NCBI RefSeq assembly: GCF_019925205.1
Contig: NC_083565.1
Span: 39,212,241 to 39,276,240, forward strand
Direction: 5' to 3'
Source: Metopolophium dirhodum
Taxonomy: Eukaryota > Arthropoda > Insecta > Hemiptera > Aphididae
DNA length: 64,000 bases
The notes below the pieces were generated by a model that saw nothing but the letters and a program-made list of their open reading frames with translations, was not told where the DNA came from and made no database searches. Each line of letters starts with the position of its first letter. Position 1 is the first letter of the stretch. The translations under genes and the position numbers were made by a program. Of this stretch, positions 22,592 to 34,418 are shown in pieces.

Positions 22592-22715
22592 CAGTGGCGA
22601 ATCCAGAACTTATTATTGGTAGGGGTTATAATTCATTTTCGACAAATTTTATCTGAAATTAATTTAACAATTTTCGGGAGGGTTACAACCCCCTACCCCC
22701 CTGTAAACGCCAATG
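22592..22715. mobile_element. Short hAT-type MITE (124 bp)
   Basis: The left end CAGTGGCGAATCCAG and right end CTGTAAACGCCAATG are imperfect inverted repeats. Flanks TAGAGGAC (22584-22591) and TATAGGAC (22716-22723) match at 7 of 8 positions, giving an 8-bp target duplication. Just inside each end lie G- or C-rich runs, common in this type of aphid MITE. Confidence 0.82.
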
Positions 22716-24489
22716 TATAGGACTATGGTTATAATGGTTCGGAAATCATAAAGTCTCAAACACGTAAAACGTATCGATTAAGTCGCGTGTCGTCAGAATA
22801 AATTATAAACGATAATTATTATTATGTTTTGTCGATTATGATAATAATTTGTCTCTCATTATAGTTCGTAATACTTAATTGATAAAAGTGTCCATTTTTG
22901 TCGTCAACTTTGACATTTTGAAGATAATTTTTATTTGAATGTGATTTAACAATTATATACTATATTTATATAATACTTGATTTCAAACCACTTGTCATCA
23001 GGATAAATTATAAATACAGTAATACCTCTAAGTACACACTCTGTCACTAGAATCTTTTCTGTTATTTGGAGGCTTCCACTTTTCAGAGGGTTTAAATTGT
23101 AGAAAGTTTGATAGTTATAATAGTATTATAATTTGTCTATTACTTTTTCTCGGAGCTTATGCGACATAAATTCGTTTGATGAACATTTTATACAGAACTC
23201 GATTGATGAAAGTGATCATTTTTTTGTCTACTTTGACTATGTAAGTGTTGCGCATATTATAGTTTAAGATTTTTAAATAATTGATAACAAATTATGAACA
23301 CTTATTGTGATACCTATTTTTTTTTATCTAAAAAGCGAAGACTTCCTACATTGTACTCAGATTTTTATTTAATTTCAAGTAATGATATATATATATATAT
23401 AATATAATTTGTAAAGAAAGCTTAAATTGTATTATAATACAATGTTTGAGATTAAAATATTGAAAAATGGAGTCAAACGAAGCCTGTAGAATACGTGTAC
23501 TCTTTTAGTTAAAAAAAATTCTAAAATTTGGTCGTTTTTATACAAAATTGCAGGATCAGGATAGAACAGGATTCAGGTGAATCCGCAGAGCGTATTTTTG
23601 TGGAAAAAATTACATCGGCACCGAGCGCCTTCAAACGTACGTTAATCATATGGTATAGGAAAACTAGAAAAATAAATACTTTGTTATCAGCCTATTGCTA
23701 ACAGTCGTTTTAATCATTTGATATCGATTTAAGTGCGTTTCATGCGTCTCGCGTCTTATTTACATTTCGTTCCGACATTCGTGTTTCCCCGAGCGAAGAA
23801 GAACAGAAGTAAATTCAGCAATAAATACCACAATTGTTTGTTACAACTATACATTATCGGTTTAAATTAACCGCAAAGTTGTACACTGCTGATGTATTTT
23901 GAATGAAATAGACCAAGCGCAGTCTTGTCGATTTATCTCGATGTATACGCGTGTGTCGAATTTCATTCACATTTTATCGTCAGTCCTTGGGGTGACATAA
24001 ATTTCAACTTTGCACACATTTCTTAACATGTTTTAAAAATATTGCGCAAAACTTTAAGTTTGAGCACTATCGCGGGTCCTGGTTTTATCTATGACATAAT
24101 GTATTTAAGATAAAAGTTTCTTTTCTCTTCGTCGGAGGCGAACGAATGGTAATTTTTTTTTTAATTCCCTCCTGATAGTCGCTATTATTTCACCGTGGAA
24201 CCGAACCGAGATAAAATCAGAGGGATTTTGATATCGACAATCATAAGGCATTAGACGTCTGGTAAGAATGAAACGTAACGAATAGGATTTATTTTTACAA
24301 TGCGGAGAAACTTAAAAGAAATTCTAAAGGAATTGTATAAGATGTATACATCGCGTTGACAAGCACGCGACGTTTCAACAATAATAGATATTTTACAATG
24401 CATAATATAACAAAACGAAATCCGGAGAACTACGTCTGCTGCATAGTCGATAGTCGGTGTCGAGTGTAAAGTTATCTCGTCTTGAGTAG
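22716..24489. other. AT-rich sequence with a degenerate duplication
   Basis: Segments at about 22780-22925 and 23095-23240 share 'ataatttgtct', 'ttgataaaagtgtccatttttgtcgtc/ttgatgaaagtgatcatttttttgtct' and 'aactttgaca/actttgacta', about 320 bp apart. An AT tract is at about 23385-23402. No gene was recognised. Confidence 0.4.
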
Positions 24490-25161
24490 GTAACTAATGG
24501 ACGTGTTGAATTTGAATCAAATGAATAATATAAAGTTTGTATTATAAACCATTTAACATTTTAAATTCAAATCCAAGGAAAAAATTGTAACTTTACAATA
24601 AGATATTTTTTTTATTTCTGCGAGAAACCATTGTCAGAAAAATATTGTATTCCATTTTCAAGCTTATACATTCAAAAAAAAATATTTTAATTAGAATGTG
24701 TATTATGTATAAGTAAAAAAATAGCGAAAAATGATTGAACTTTTTACGAAAGTTTATAAATAGCACAACAAAAATAATATGTTTTTAAAATGTTATCATT
24801 TATATGAAATGATAATATAAATAATTAGTGATGATTTCAATTTTCTACAGTTGTTTGTTTTTAAAAAAAAAAATAAACAAAATTGATTTTGTCGAAAATT
24901 GGTCTCGCTAAATATTCTAATTTATTTTCTTATCTTGTTTTTTGTTTTAACGATAATTTTGAAAAGTACCATCGAATGTCTACATTGTATTCCCTTAAAG
25001 TATAATTTACATCCAATTTTCTACCATAAACCTTCCTCGAAGGTGAATATCAGATCATTTCTTCTGCACTGTAAAATGTTACTTCGGATACACAATAAAA
25101 AAACCCACACACGCATCGTTGTAAGACAAATAAATTCATCGCTCTTCTCAGAATCTAAAAC
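24490..25161 (+). repeat. Old, diverged R-element copy
   Basis: The right end is clear: 'CACACGCATCGTTGTAAGACAAATAAATTCATCGCTCTTCTCAGAATCTAAAAC' corresponds to the R-element terminus. Upstream lie recognisable pieces such as 'AAATTGATTTTGTCGAAAA'. The left end survives only as 'TTGAATTTGAATCAAATGAATAATATAA'. It is far more diverged than copies A, C and D, so the family has been active over a long time. Confidence 0.7.
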
Positions 25162-25615
25162 ACTCAGATTGTTTAATCGTAGGTTTTGAGCCCTGAGGGA
25201 AACAGATAGAATTAAGTTTTATAATTATATATTTTTTTTTGAACCAAAGTTTTCTTCAAAGCCTTACACGGGGAGTTTAATTGTTGGGAAATCAGATGTA
25301 TAATTGGTTTTGAGTCTGTGAAAACTCTGAAAAAACTGTTCTACGCGGAGAAATCACTTTAGTTTTTATTCTTTAGCTCGATGACGGTCTGATCAAAATA
25401 ATAATATATACTTTTAATTCGATGATCGTTTTACGGTATTGATTTTCCTCGAGTACCTACTTACACCGGTAACGTGTTCACAAACAAATAACAAATACTC
25501 TCTCAAACGTCAAATCACTTCTGAACTTTCAAATGACGAGTGCAATTTACACGATTGTTTTTATCTATCCACGACGAAGACGGTTATGACGTGTGACTGG
25601 AGATCGGATAATAAT

Positions 25616-25803
25616 ATGGCGGCACAATGCCAGCTAATCAGTCAACTATTAATACAGCCAAAACGGCAACACCAATTAACAAGCAACAATCGGAAGTTGA
25701 ATAAAAACGATAGTATCTCATTTGATAATATTCCTAATGGCAATAATCCAACAATTCCAAACGAGGGTACACTTCTCCACCTGCAGCAGTCATACGAAAT
25801 TCG
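25616..25803 (+). CDS. Candidate first coding exon of an unidentified gene (weak)
   Basis: An ATG in a good context (A at -3, G at +4, AATATGG) opens a frame starting MAAQCQLISQLL and ending LLHLQQSYEI, about 62 codons. The composition looks protein-like (mixed Q, N, S, L, P with few homopolymers), unlike the surrounding frames. The frame reaches a possible splice donor TCG then GTAATT at 25804 just before an in-frame TAA. It also extends upstream without a stop to an ATG at 25439. No domain is recognised. If real, it would be a gene nested in the tetraspanin intron on the opposite strand. Chance or an old transposon remnant are equally possible. Confidence 0.25.
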
Positions 25804-26379
25804 GTAATTTAATATTATAACACCCGTAAATATTTGTATCGCGCGGGCCAAATCGCTTTTCGACACTTTCTAGAAATCGAATCCGACACTGCCTATATTA
25901 ATACATTATATTGATAACGACTAAAAGGAAAACAAATCAAACAACGCGTTACGCGCCAACCATTGAAAATCCTAGACAAAGACTATCTTTGTGTCGTATC
26001 GTAAATCATACGTAACCTCGACAGAGTCGGCAATTAAAATATATCCAATAATTCAAATTTGGAATGTATTCTAAAAATCTTAAGATATGAGATTTAAAAA
26101 AACACTCTGAACTTCTGTACAGATTTCAGAAAGAAAGTATTATTAATAGGTAGTTTATGATGTCCAGTGAGGGGAATGGCTTCTATGCCCCCCTTTAAAT
26201 GCTGCGCCTGGGATCATAATAATATTTTTGTGTGTGAAAAATCACTGCAAAAATTGTTTGTACATTGATTCAAAATCATTTTTTTTAAATTCCAATCGCT
26301 TGCACTCTGATGAGAAGTGTGAGAAACAAACGTTTCACTTCTAATCGTATAGCCGAAGTCCTTTGACCACATAATATTA

Positions 26380-26973
26380 AATAGTTGCAAACCAATTAAA
26401 ACGATTTTATCATTCAAATATTTAGGAATGACATTAGATTTTAACCTAAAATGGTCAGAACACATACATAATATCAAAAATAAAATGAGGAGCTTAACTG
26501 TATTATTTTACAAACTTCGATTCCTTGATAAATCAATTATAAGACAAATTTACATGGCACTGTGTTATTCGATTCTTTTATACGGCATAACATGTTGGGG
26601 AGGCACCAACAGAACAGATATCAATACATTGCATACTACACAAAAAATTATTGTAAAAGTAGCATACTCCCTACCATTAGAATACCCATCAGAGGAATCA
26701 TTCAACTATACTAATATATTATCTGTTTATAAATTATACATTAGGCAAATTTTAGTTAAATCCATACAGAACCACACGCTCAATGCTACAGAAATAATAG
26801 ACAGAAGAACAGGAAAATACATTAAACCGTCATGTACTTTTTTAACTAGTTCTAAAAATTCTCCTAATTACACGGGGGAAACTATTTTCAACAATTTAAA
26901 TAACGAAGTAAAGAGTCTAATAAAAAGTTTATGTGAAAGTCAATCCAATAATACCAATGGTAAATTAATATAA
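26380..26973 (+). CDS. LINE reverse transcriptase, C-terminal fragment
   Basis: The open frame enters at the insertion boundary and runs 197 codons to TAA. It opens SFKYLGMTLDFNLKWSEHI, the conserved motif just after the polymerase palm of APE-type non-LTR reverse transcriptases. It continues with ILLYGITCWGG and HTTQKIIVKVAY, also typical of the thumb and following region. The finger and palm, including the catalytic aspartates, were lost by 5' truncation, so it cannot be active. The frame itself has no internal stop, so the copy is fairly young. The clade (Jockey/CR1-like) is my best guess. A second small frame overlaps its stop codon (TAATG) at 26973-27065. Confidence 0.85.
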   Translation, partial: NSCKPIKTILSFKYLGMTLDFNLKWSEHIHNIKNKMRSLTVLFYKLRFLDKSIIRQIYMALCYSILLYGITCWGGTNRTDINTLHTTQKIIVKVAYSLPLEYPSEESFNYTNILSVYKLYIRQILVKSIQNHTLNATEIIDRRTGKYIKPSCTFLTSSKNSPNYTGETIFNNLNNEVKSLIKSLCESQSNNTNGKLI

Positions 26974-27236
26974 TGAATAAAAATCAAATAAAAGAGGCAT
27001 TAAATAAAATAGTTAGTGATCTTGATGATAATGTGTGTATCAATAAAATCATAAAAAGTCAATAATATGTCTAAACATAATATCGTATAATATTTTAATA
27101 TGTAATGCTGATGTACATTTTTGTTTCTAATGTTTTTTTTTGCTGTCATGTTATGTTTATTTAATTATATCTTTTTTTTATTTGTATAAGTATTTTGCTT
27201 TAAACGAACTGTAATATCGTTGAACTCCGTATACCA

Positions 27237-27270
27237 GATACGAGCTTATGGCTCAGTTGGTATTCGTATC
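27237..27270 (+). other. Hairpin in the LINE 3' UTR
   Basis: GATACGA (27237-27243) pairs perfectly with TCGTATC (27264-27270) around a 20-nt loop that contains TGGCTCAGTTGG, identical to a tRNA D-arm (A-box) consensus. A 3'-UTR stem-loop can serve as the recognition site for the element's own reverse transcriptase. That role is inferred here. Confidence 0.5.
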
Positions 27271-28535
27271 AGCTATTATTAATTTATTTTATTGTAATTA
27301 TTTAATTGTTATTGTTTTGGCTGAATAAATAAATAAAAAATAATATTACAATAATAATGATAACTGTGTTTGACAGCTGGTAACAAAGAGTTGAACATAT
27401 TGATCAAGTCTCCTTTGTCCGCGTAATCTCAGCAAAGTCAGAAATTAAAAATATACCCAATTGAAACTTGGAATGTATTCTAAAAATCTGAAAGTCTGTG
27501 ACCAAAAAAATCATTAAGAAACGAGATTTTCAAAATTTCACATTTTAAATAATGTTCTCGACGAAGTCTGCAATTAAAATATATCCAATTAAAATTCGAA
27601 AAGAAATTTGACGTTCGTTCAGTATAACATCCTTCGATGTTTTTAATAAACGAAGGCTAATACAGTAATACACACAGCTCTAGTTAGCTAATAGCGACGA
27701 GTACTCTCAAAATGCCTGTAGCTTTTACCTATATGGTTCGCTGTTATTTTTGTGTGTGAAAAATCACTGCGAAAATATTTTGATTTAAAATCATTTTTGA
27801 ACTTTCCATCGCGTGCACTCTATGATGCGAAGTGCGAGAAAACAAACGTTTCTTTTTCCAACAACCGTCTTGCCGACACATCCTTCGACCGCATACTATT
27901 ATAATAATAATAATGATAACTGCGTTCGACTGCTGGCAAAACAGAGTTGAACAATTGATCCCTTTTGTTCACGTAATCTCAGCAAAGTCAGAAATTAAAA
28001 ATATACCCAATTGAAACTTGGAATGTATTCTAAAAATCTGAAAGTCTGTGACCAAAAAAATCATTAAGAAACGAGATTTTCAAAATTTCACATTTTAAAT
28101 AATGTTCTCGACGAAGTCTGCAATTAAAATATATCCAATTAAAATTCGAAAAGAAATTTTTACGTTTGTTCAGTATAACATCCTTCGATGTTTTTAATAA
28201 ACGAAGGCTAATACAGTCATACACATCTCTAGTTAGCTAACAGCGACGAGTACTCTCAAAATGCCTGTAGCTTTTACCTATATGGTTCGCTGTTATTTTT
28301 GTGTGTGAAAAATCACTGCGAAAATATTTTGATTTAAAATCATTTTTTAACTTTCCATCGCGTGCACTCTATGATGCGAAGTGCGAGAAAACAAACGTTT
28401 CTTTTTCCAACAACCGTCTCGCCGACACATCGTTCGACCGCATACTATTATAATAATAATAATAATGATAACTGCGTTCGACTGCTGGCAACAAAGAGTC
28501 GAACAATTTCTCAACTCCCCTTTGTCCGTGTATAT

Positions 28536-29207
28536 TATTATAACAGCTCGTATAATATAGCAAACACAATAAAACGGGAAAAAGCCGCGTCATCCATACA
28601 TATATTATATATATATGTACTCGTACCACACACATTTGTACGGTTACTGTACGTGCAGTTTGGAAGTAATAAACTTTTGATATTAAAATGAAAATATAGT
28701 TTGGCGAAACTTTTATTAACACCGTCGTCGCGTATAATAATATTATGCGGACGAGATGAAATAAAGAGTACCTATAGTCGACAATTAAATTTAAAGACGG
28801 AAGAGAGGTGTATATAATATATATATATATGGCGCTGTCGTTACGAACGAACTCTGTGCGTAATTAACATTTATATATTATTATTATTATTATTATTATA
28901 TGAATCTAGGTTACAAGTCTTGGAATGTATTCTTCTAACATTCTAATTTCGAGCGCGAACTTTCGAACAACAGTTTTTCCTGTTTAATTTCTTGGGAAAA
29001 TATTGGTCTGTTGTACACACTCTGCACTCTGCACTCGGCGGCCTTCACGGTAGAAGTGTCCCGAATAATGGGTATACACACACCTATAATATACACGACC
29101 AGTACATACGTATTAAATATATATTTAGGTTTTTCGTCAACGACATTGTAATAATATTAGGAAGCGATGACAAATGGTATACAGCTATCATGAGAGAATG
29201 TGTATAT
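28536..29207. other. Intron sequence, nothing recognised
   Basis: Contains AT tracts near 28600-28618 and 28816-28832 and a TTA/ATT microsatellite near 28876-28900. The overlapping frames on both strands at 28362-28722 extend from the array and look spurious. Confidence 0.4.
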
Positions 29208-31608
29208 GCTTGGGAGCGATGCAGCGCGGAGGATGCGCAGAAATCGACTCGTAGGAATTAGCGATCGCGTCATTAAACGTGACTGCTGTAAAAATTCAAT
29301 TTTTTTCGAAGCATAAATGAATAATAATATAGTTTAGTGATTTGGACGCGATCGGTGGTTTTAAATTGGATTCCGTCAGGCGGACATTCTGCAACCCACC
29401 GTCGTCGGTTAAGTGCTCTCGATATAATATAATAGTACTTACGTATTACATTATATTATTATATTATTGGTGTACAGTGTTGTAGTCGATAAGCCAACGG
29501 TCGAGCACGAGCAGCGGCGCAATTCTGATGAGGGTGACGGTCGGGGCTGTAAACACGATGCAAATCCACGCTAACTAGTAGCTAACTTCGAGGTCGTTAA
29601 CTAACAAAAAATATGAACTCTGGAGCGATTTACAGAAAAGGATGCGCAGAAATCGACTAGTTGGAATTAGCGACCGTGTCTCTAAATGGAGGGGGGGGGG
29701 GCTGCTGCCGTTAAAGTCCTACTTGTTCTGAAGCATAAACAGTTAAGTGAATTCGACGCGGTCGATGATTTTAAATCGGATTTCGTCTGCTAACTAGCAG
29801 CTTATTGCTAGGTCGTTTGACCAACGAAAAATATGAACTTGGGATCGATGTGCTGCAGAGGGTCCCTAAATGGGAGGCGGGTGGTTTCTGCCGTTCAAAT
29901 CCTAATTTTTCCAAAGCGTAAACGAATAATACAGTTTAGTGAATTCGATACGATCGGCGATTTTTAATTGGATTTCGTCTGCGGACACTCTGAAGCCCAC
30001 CATCGGTTTAGTGTTCTCGATATAATATATACGTACTTACGTATTGCATCATATATTATAATATTGTTGAAGAGTTGTAGTCGATAAGCAATCGGTCGAG
30101 AACAAACAATATTCTGATGAGGTCGCCTATGTATACGATGCAAATCCACGCTACTTTGTAGCTAATTGCCAAGTCATTAACAAAAAAAAAAAAATGAACT
30201 TAAGAGAGATGTACTACGGATGATGCGCAGAAATCTACTAGTATGAATTAGAGATAAAGGGGGGCCGCGGCGGGGGCTGTTGTTAAAATCATAATTTTTC
30301 GAAGCATAAGTGAATAATATAGTTTAGTGAATTCTGTGCGATCCTCTCGATATGAGTTCTTAAGTATTATATCGTATATTATGTTATTGTGTAAAGTTAT
30401 AGTCAATAAGCCATCGGACACGAGGAGCGGCAAGGGACAGCTGTGCTGGTCGGCTGTGTACACGATGCAAATCCACGCTAATTCCCACGTCGTTAACCAA
30501 AAAAAAAAATATGAACTTGGGATTGATGTGCTGCAGAGGGTCCCTAAATGGGAGGGGGGGAGTTCTGCCGTTAAAATCCTAATTTTTCCAAAGCGTAAAC
30601 GAATAATACAGTTTAGTGAATTCGATACGATCGGCGATTTTTAATTGGATTTCGTCTGCGGACACTCTGAAGCCCACCATCGGTTTAGTGCTCTCGGTAT
30701 ACTATATACGTACTTACGTATTGCATTGTATATTATATTATTGTTTAAGAGTTGTAGTCGATAAGCAATCGGTCGAGAACAAACAATATTCTGATGAGAA
30801 TGATAGTCGGCTATGTACACGATGCAAATCAACGCTACTTTGTAGCTAATTGCCAAGTCATTAACAAAAAAAAAATATGAACTTGAGAGAGATGTACAGA
30901 AATCTACTAGTATGAATTAGAGATCGTGTCCTTAAAGGGGGGCCGCGGCGGGGGCTCTAGTTGAAATCATAATTTTTTGAAGCATAAGTGAATAATATAG
31001 TTTAGTGAATTCTGTGTGATCCTCTCGATATGAGTACTTAAGTATTATATCGTTTATTATGTTATTGTGTAAAGTTGTAGTCAATAAGCCATCGGACACG
31101 AGGAGCGGCAAGCGACAGCTGTGCTGTACACCGCGTTTCTGATGAGAATGATGGTCGGCTGTGTACACGATGCAAATCCACGCTAATTCCCGCGTCGTTA
31201 ACCAAAAAAAAAAAATATGAACTTGCGATCGATGTCCTGCAGAGGGTCCCTAAATGGGAGGGGGGGGGAGTTCTGCCATTAAAATCCTAATTTTTCCAAA
31301 GCATAAACGAATAATACGGTTAGTGAATTCGACGCGATCGGCGATTTTAAATTAGATTTCGTCTGCGGACGCTGTGCAACCCTCCGTTGGTTTACTGCTC
31401 TCGGTATACTATATACGTACTTGCTTATTGCATTGTATATTATATTATTGTTGAAGAGTTGTAGTCGATAAGCAATCGGTCGAGCACGGGCGGCGGCGGC
31501 GGCGACTGCTGTACACCGCGTTTCTGATGCCAGGCTGCTGTGTACACGATGCAAATCCACTACTATCCGCTACTAACTAGCAGCTAATTGCCAGGTCGTT
31601 AAGCGACG
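29208..31608. repeat. Tandem array with alternating monomer types
   Basis: Type-A monomers carry 'GAATTCGATACGATCGGCGA' and TTTCGTCTGCGG, seen near 29940, 30619 and 31326, with older relatives near 29339 and 29750. Type-B monomers carry 'GAATTCTGTGCGATCCTCTC', near 30329 and 31005. A and B alternate, giving a higher-order repeat of about 680-707 bp. All share 'TGTACACGATGCAAATCCACG' and a GGGAGG-rich stretch followed by 'AATCCTAATTTTTCCAAAGC'. Minus-strand frames of 61-93 codons recur in successive monomers. Confidence 0.85.
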
Positions 31609-31921
31609 GTAGACAGTGTGTGGCGCAGTTCGAACTTCTCTCTATATATTTGTGTAAAGGCCCTCGGGACGATGGGTTTTCGACCGCTCGCCGAGGTAAT
31701 TCAATTGATGGGCGGTCGGACGGCGTCTCGTCAGGCTCGCCGGCCGCAAGTAGCTGTATATTAATACGGCCGATAGAAATGTGTTTTGTATACACTAATA
31801 ATATCAGTGCCCTGTAGAGTCATCGATGCAGCTGTGTACCCGTTGTACAGTGCGTACGATGTCATGACATGTGAACGATAGTATTACAATAAATTAGGTC
31901 AACCCGTGACGATGAAATAGC
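31609..31921. other. GC-richer spacer, no gene recognised
   Basis: CpG-rich sequence between the tandem array and a MITE. Open frames of 65-72 codons exist on both strands and are mirror images of each other. Neither shows a domain. Confidence 0.4.
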
Positions 31922-32455
31922 CAAGGCTGGGCATTAACGAGTTAAAAAGTTAATTTTATTTTAACTTTTTAACTTAACTAGTTACTGTTGGCTTTTCATT
32001 AACTTAACTGTTAACTTAGTAAATTTCTTTTTTAATGAACGTGAAATTAACGAATTAATTTTTCATTTTAAGAAGACCTAAGTTAAGTTGATTTATTTTG
32101 TTTTTTTAATTTAATTATATTTCACTATTTCAGAAAATTTCGTTTTCATGTCAAAAAATATTTACCGTGAATTGTTTAAAGTTAAAAATTTATATCATTC
32201 GAATCTAACTTATATGGAAATACTGTATAAAGTATAAACACTATAGTCTATAATTTAGTTTTGGGTTGGAGAAAAATTAAGTACACTAGTGTTATATAAA
32301 CAAATTAACTTTTTTTTAACTTAATAAAAAGTGTGTATTAACTTTTAACTTTATTGAGTTAACCTATAGTCAAATTAACTTTTAACTTTTTGTTATTGGT
32401 GCATATTAACTTAACTTAACTGTGTTAAAAAATATCATTAACTTGCCCAGCCTTG
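31922..32455. mobile_element. hAT-type MITE, CAAGGCTGGGCA family, copy 3
   Basis: Ends CAAGGCTGGGCATTAACGAG and CTTGCCCAGCCTTG are inverted repeats. A perfect 8-bp duplication GAAATAGC flanks the element (31914-31921 and 32456-32463). The internal core is the reverse complement of the core of the copy at 2024-2548, so this copy is inserted in the opposite orientation. The perfect duplication suggests a younger insertion than the other three. Confidence 0.93.
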
Positions 32456-32559
32456 GAAATAGCTGCTATCGTATCGTCCGCGACTTGTCAATTGTTTTTA
32501 CCCTTTTTCAGGACGCAATAAGCGTGCACCAATTATAATACGGTAATCGCGTGCACATT

Positions 32560-33905
32560 GTTCGTACAATATACGTATCGCAGTAAACGTTCAGAACTGC
32601 ACGCACCTATTGTGTGAAATTAAACGGTAACAATGACTAAATATTCGGATTTGCATAATCGTGAAGATCGTTTTTAGCCGTCGACAAAGCAATACGACTT
32701 ACGATTTTGGATTTCGACTGTTCATAGCAAAATTCATCACGAACGCAGGTTGTGATGTTTCGTCCAAACATTTAAACACTCTAACCGTTTGAAATACGAC
32801 GATATACATACAGTTAACGTGTCTGTGTGCCGAGAGAGTGTGATCACTGATAATAAATAGATTTTCTTGTGAAAATCATATACCTACCTTTTATAGGGGA
32901 ATCGACTTGATATAGGCTTGCTTAGTAACTTCAAAAGTAGGTATAGTTGTAAACAAACAATGATAGCCAAACCCTTGAAAGTCGACCACTGGTGTGCGGA
33001 GGTTACGTTAGTTATCGGTTGCCTATTGTGTAAAATTGAACGATAATAACTGAGTATTCAGATTTTTAATCGTGAAGATCATTTTTGGACGTAAAAAAAC
33101 AGTATACGACTCACGAATTTGGATTTCGACTGTTCGTCATTATATTCATTATACAGCGCAGGTTAGGTTTTGGGCGTTGATATATTTTAGTCCAGACACT
33201 ACTTTGACCATTTTAGCATAATTTAAGCATTTAAGCACAGTACGATCATGCTATTAAATGGATAGTTAACTCAGTGTATCGAGGGTAGGTGTGTGAAAAT
33301 AGACTTTTTTCTGAAAATCGTATACCTATCTACAATACCTGAGTGGGTTAAATAGATATTTTCATAGGTTTGTTTGCAACTTAAAAAGTATAATATATTG
33401 TAAACAAACAATAAAAATGAAACCGTCGAAAGTAGACAACCGGTGAGCGAAGGCCACGTCAGCTATTGGCTGCCTATTGTGTACAGTTGAACAACAATAA
33501 CTGCACATTCGTATTTGTAATCTTTGAGCTCTTTTTAAACTTCGACAAAACAGTACGACTTACGAATTTGGATTTTGACTTTTCGTCGTAAAATGCGTTA
33601 TAGAGCTGCTGCAAGTATTGACGGTCAATTAATATTGCAACTCTACAATGTCCACTTGAACATAATTTATGCAATTAAACGCAATACGCGTCGATACAAT
33701 ATATTATGTTAGGACACGGTCAGGTAGTTATAAGCGAGCGTGTCGAGGGTTTGAGACAAAAAATAGTTTCTTGTAAAAATCCATCGTATACCAGGCGGGG
33801 ATCGACTTGATGTTTGTATAGGTTTGTTTGGCGACTTCAAAAGTAGTTGTAAACAAACAACAAAAATCAAACCACCGAAAGTCGACCGCTGGTCACGTTA
33901 GCAGC
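32560..33905. repeat. Tandem array of three ~430-bp monomers
   Basis: 'CCTATTGTGTgaaaTT' recurs at 32606, 33022 and 33473 (spacing 416 and 451 bp). 'GTAAACAAACAATgAtAgcc' and its variants followed by 'GAAAGTCGAC' recur near 32950, 33399 and 33847. Each monomer also carries 'ATTTGGATTTCGACTGTTC'. Monomers are moderately diverged and the array is non-coding. Confidence 0.85.
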
Positions 33906-34418
33906 AATAATATGGCAGCCACGACGTTGTGAGTGTTTCGCTCAGACATGTTATATCGTTGGGACTTTGTTTAAATTTCGTTCGCATTTACCGCTCGTAA
34001 TAAGCAAACGGTAAAGATAAATAATATATTATTATAATTAGTTGGCACGATACCATTTTACTGCCTAGATTTCGTGTTTCTCGGTAAAATATTGAACGAG
34101 ATAAACGCAATCCTGTGCGTAATTATTGTATAATATAATGCGCTTAAAATATTATAGTTGTTTTTATTATTAGACAATCGGTATATTAATCAAATTTAGA
34201 AAAATAATATACGTAGAGGAGAATAATAATAATGAATAATATTGGCTTGGTGTGGTGCGGTCCGTACACTCAACTGCGGAAACGTTCCGAGTGTACGTAT
34301 CGGCTGGTATTGCTTGCTTCTGGATGGATGACCACCTGCGATTTTTACATGTAACAGATACTTTCCACACGTACAAACGTGTACCAACCAACCGTTCCTT
34401 CGCCTACAAACAAAAAAA
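33906..34418. other. Intron sequence, nothing recognised
   Basis: Unique AT-rich DNA with short overlapping frames on both strands around 34170-34455 that show no domain. Confidence 0.4.

Larger units (their letters stand above)
26380..27339 (+). mobile_element. 5'-truncated non-LTR retrotransposon (LINE)
   Basis: A 960-bp insertion flanked by a 9-bp direct duplication ATAATATTA (26371-26379 and 27340-27348). It starts abruptly inside a reverse-transcriptase reading frame and ends in an A-rich (AATA)n tail, the hallmarks of target-primed reverse transcription with 5' truncation. It sits inside a unit of the 26.0-28.5 kb tandem array: removing it rejoins 'GACCACATAATATTA' to 'caataataatgataactg' as in the sister units. 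The 3' UTR contains a hairpin (27237-27270). Confidence 0.9.
26020..28535. repeat. Tandem array of ~550-bp units, interrupted by a LINE
   Basis: The phrase 'AATCTCAGCAAAGTCAGAAA' occurs at about 27425 and 27975, 'tatggttcgctgttatttt' at about 27732 and 28281, and 'GTGTGTGAAAAATCACTGC' near 26230, 27752 and 28302. The last two units are about 550 bp apart and nearly identical. The first unit is older and was split by the insertion at 26380-27339. Each unit has a TAATAATAATAATGATAACTG microsatellite-like junction. Non-coding. Confidence 0.85.

Noticed and set aside
28362..28722. Overlapping plus and minus frames of 109 and 117 codons
   Set aside because: They are mirror frames across an array end and an AAT microsatellite, with no domain on either strand.
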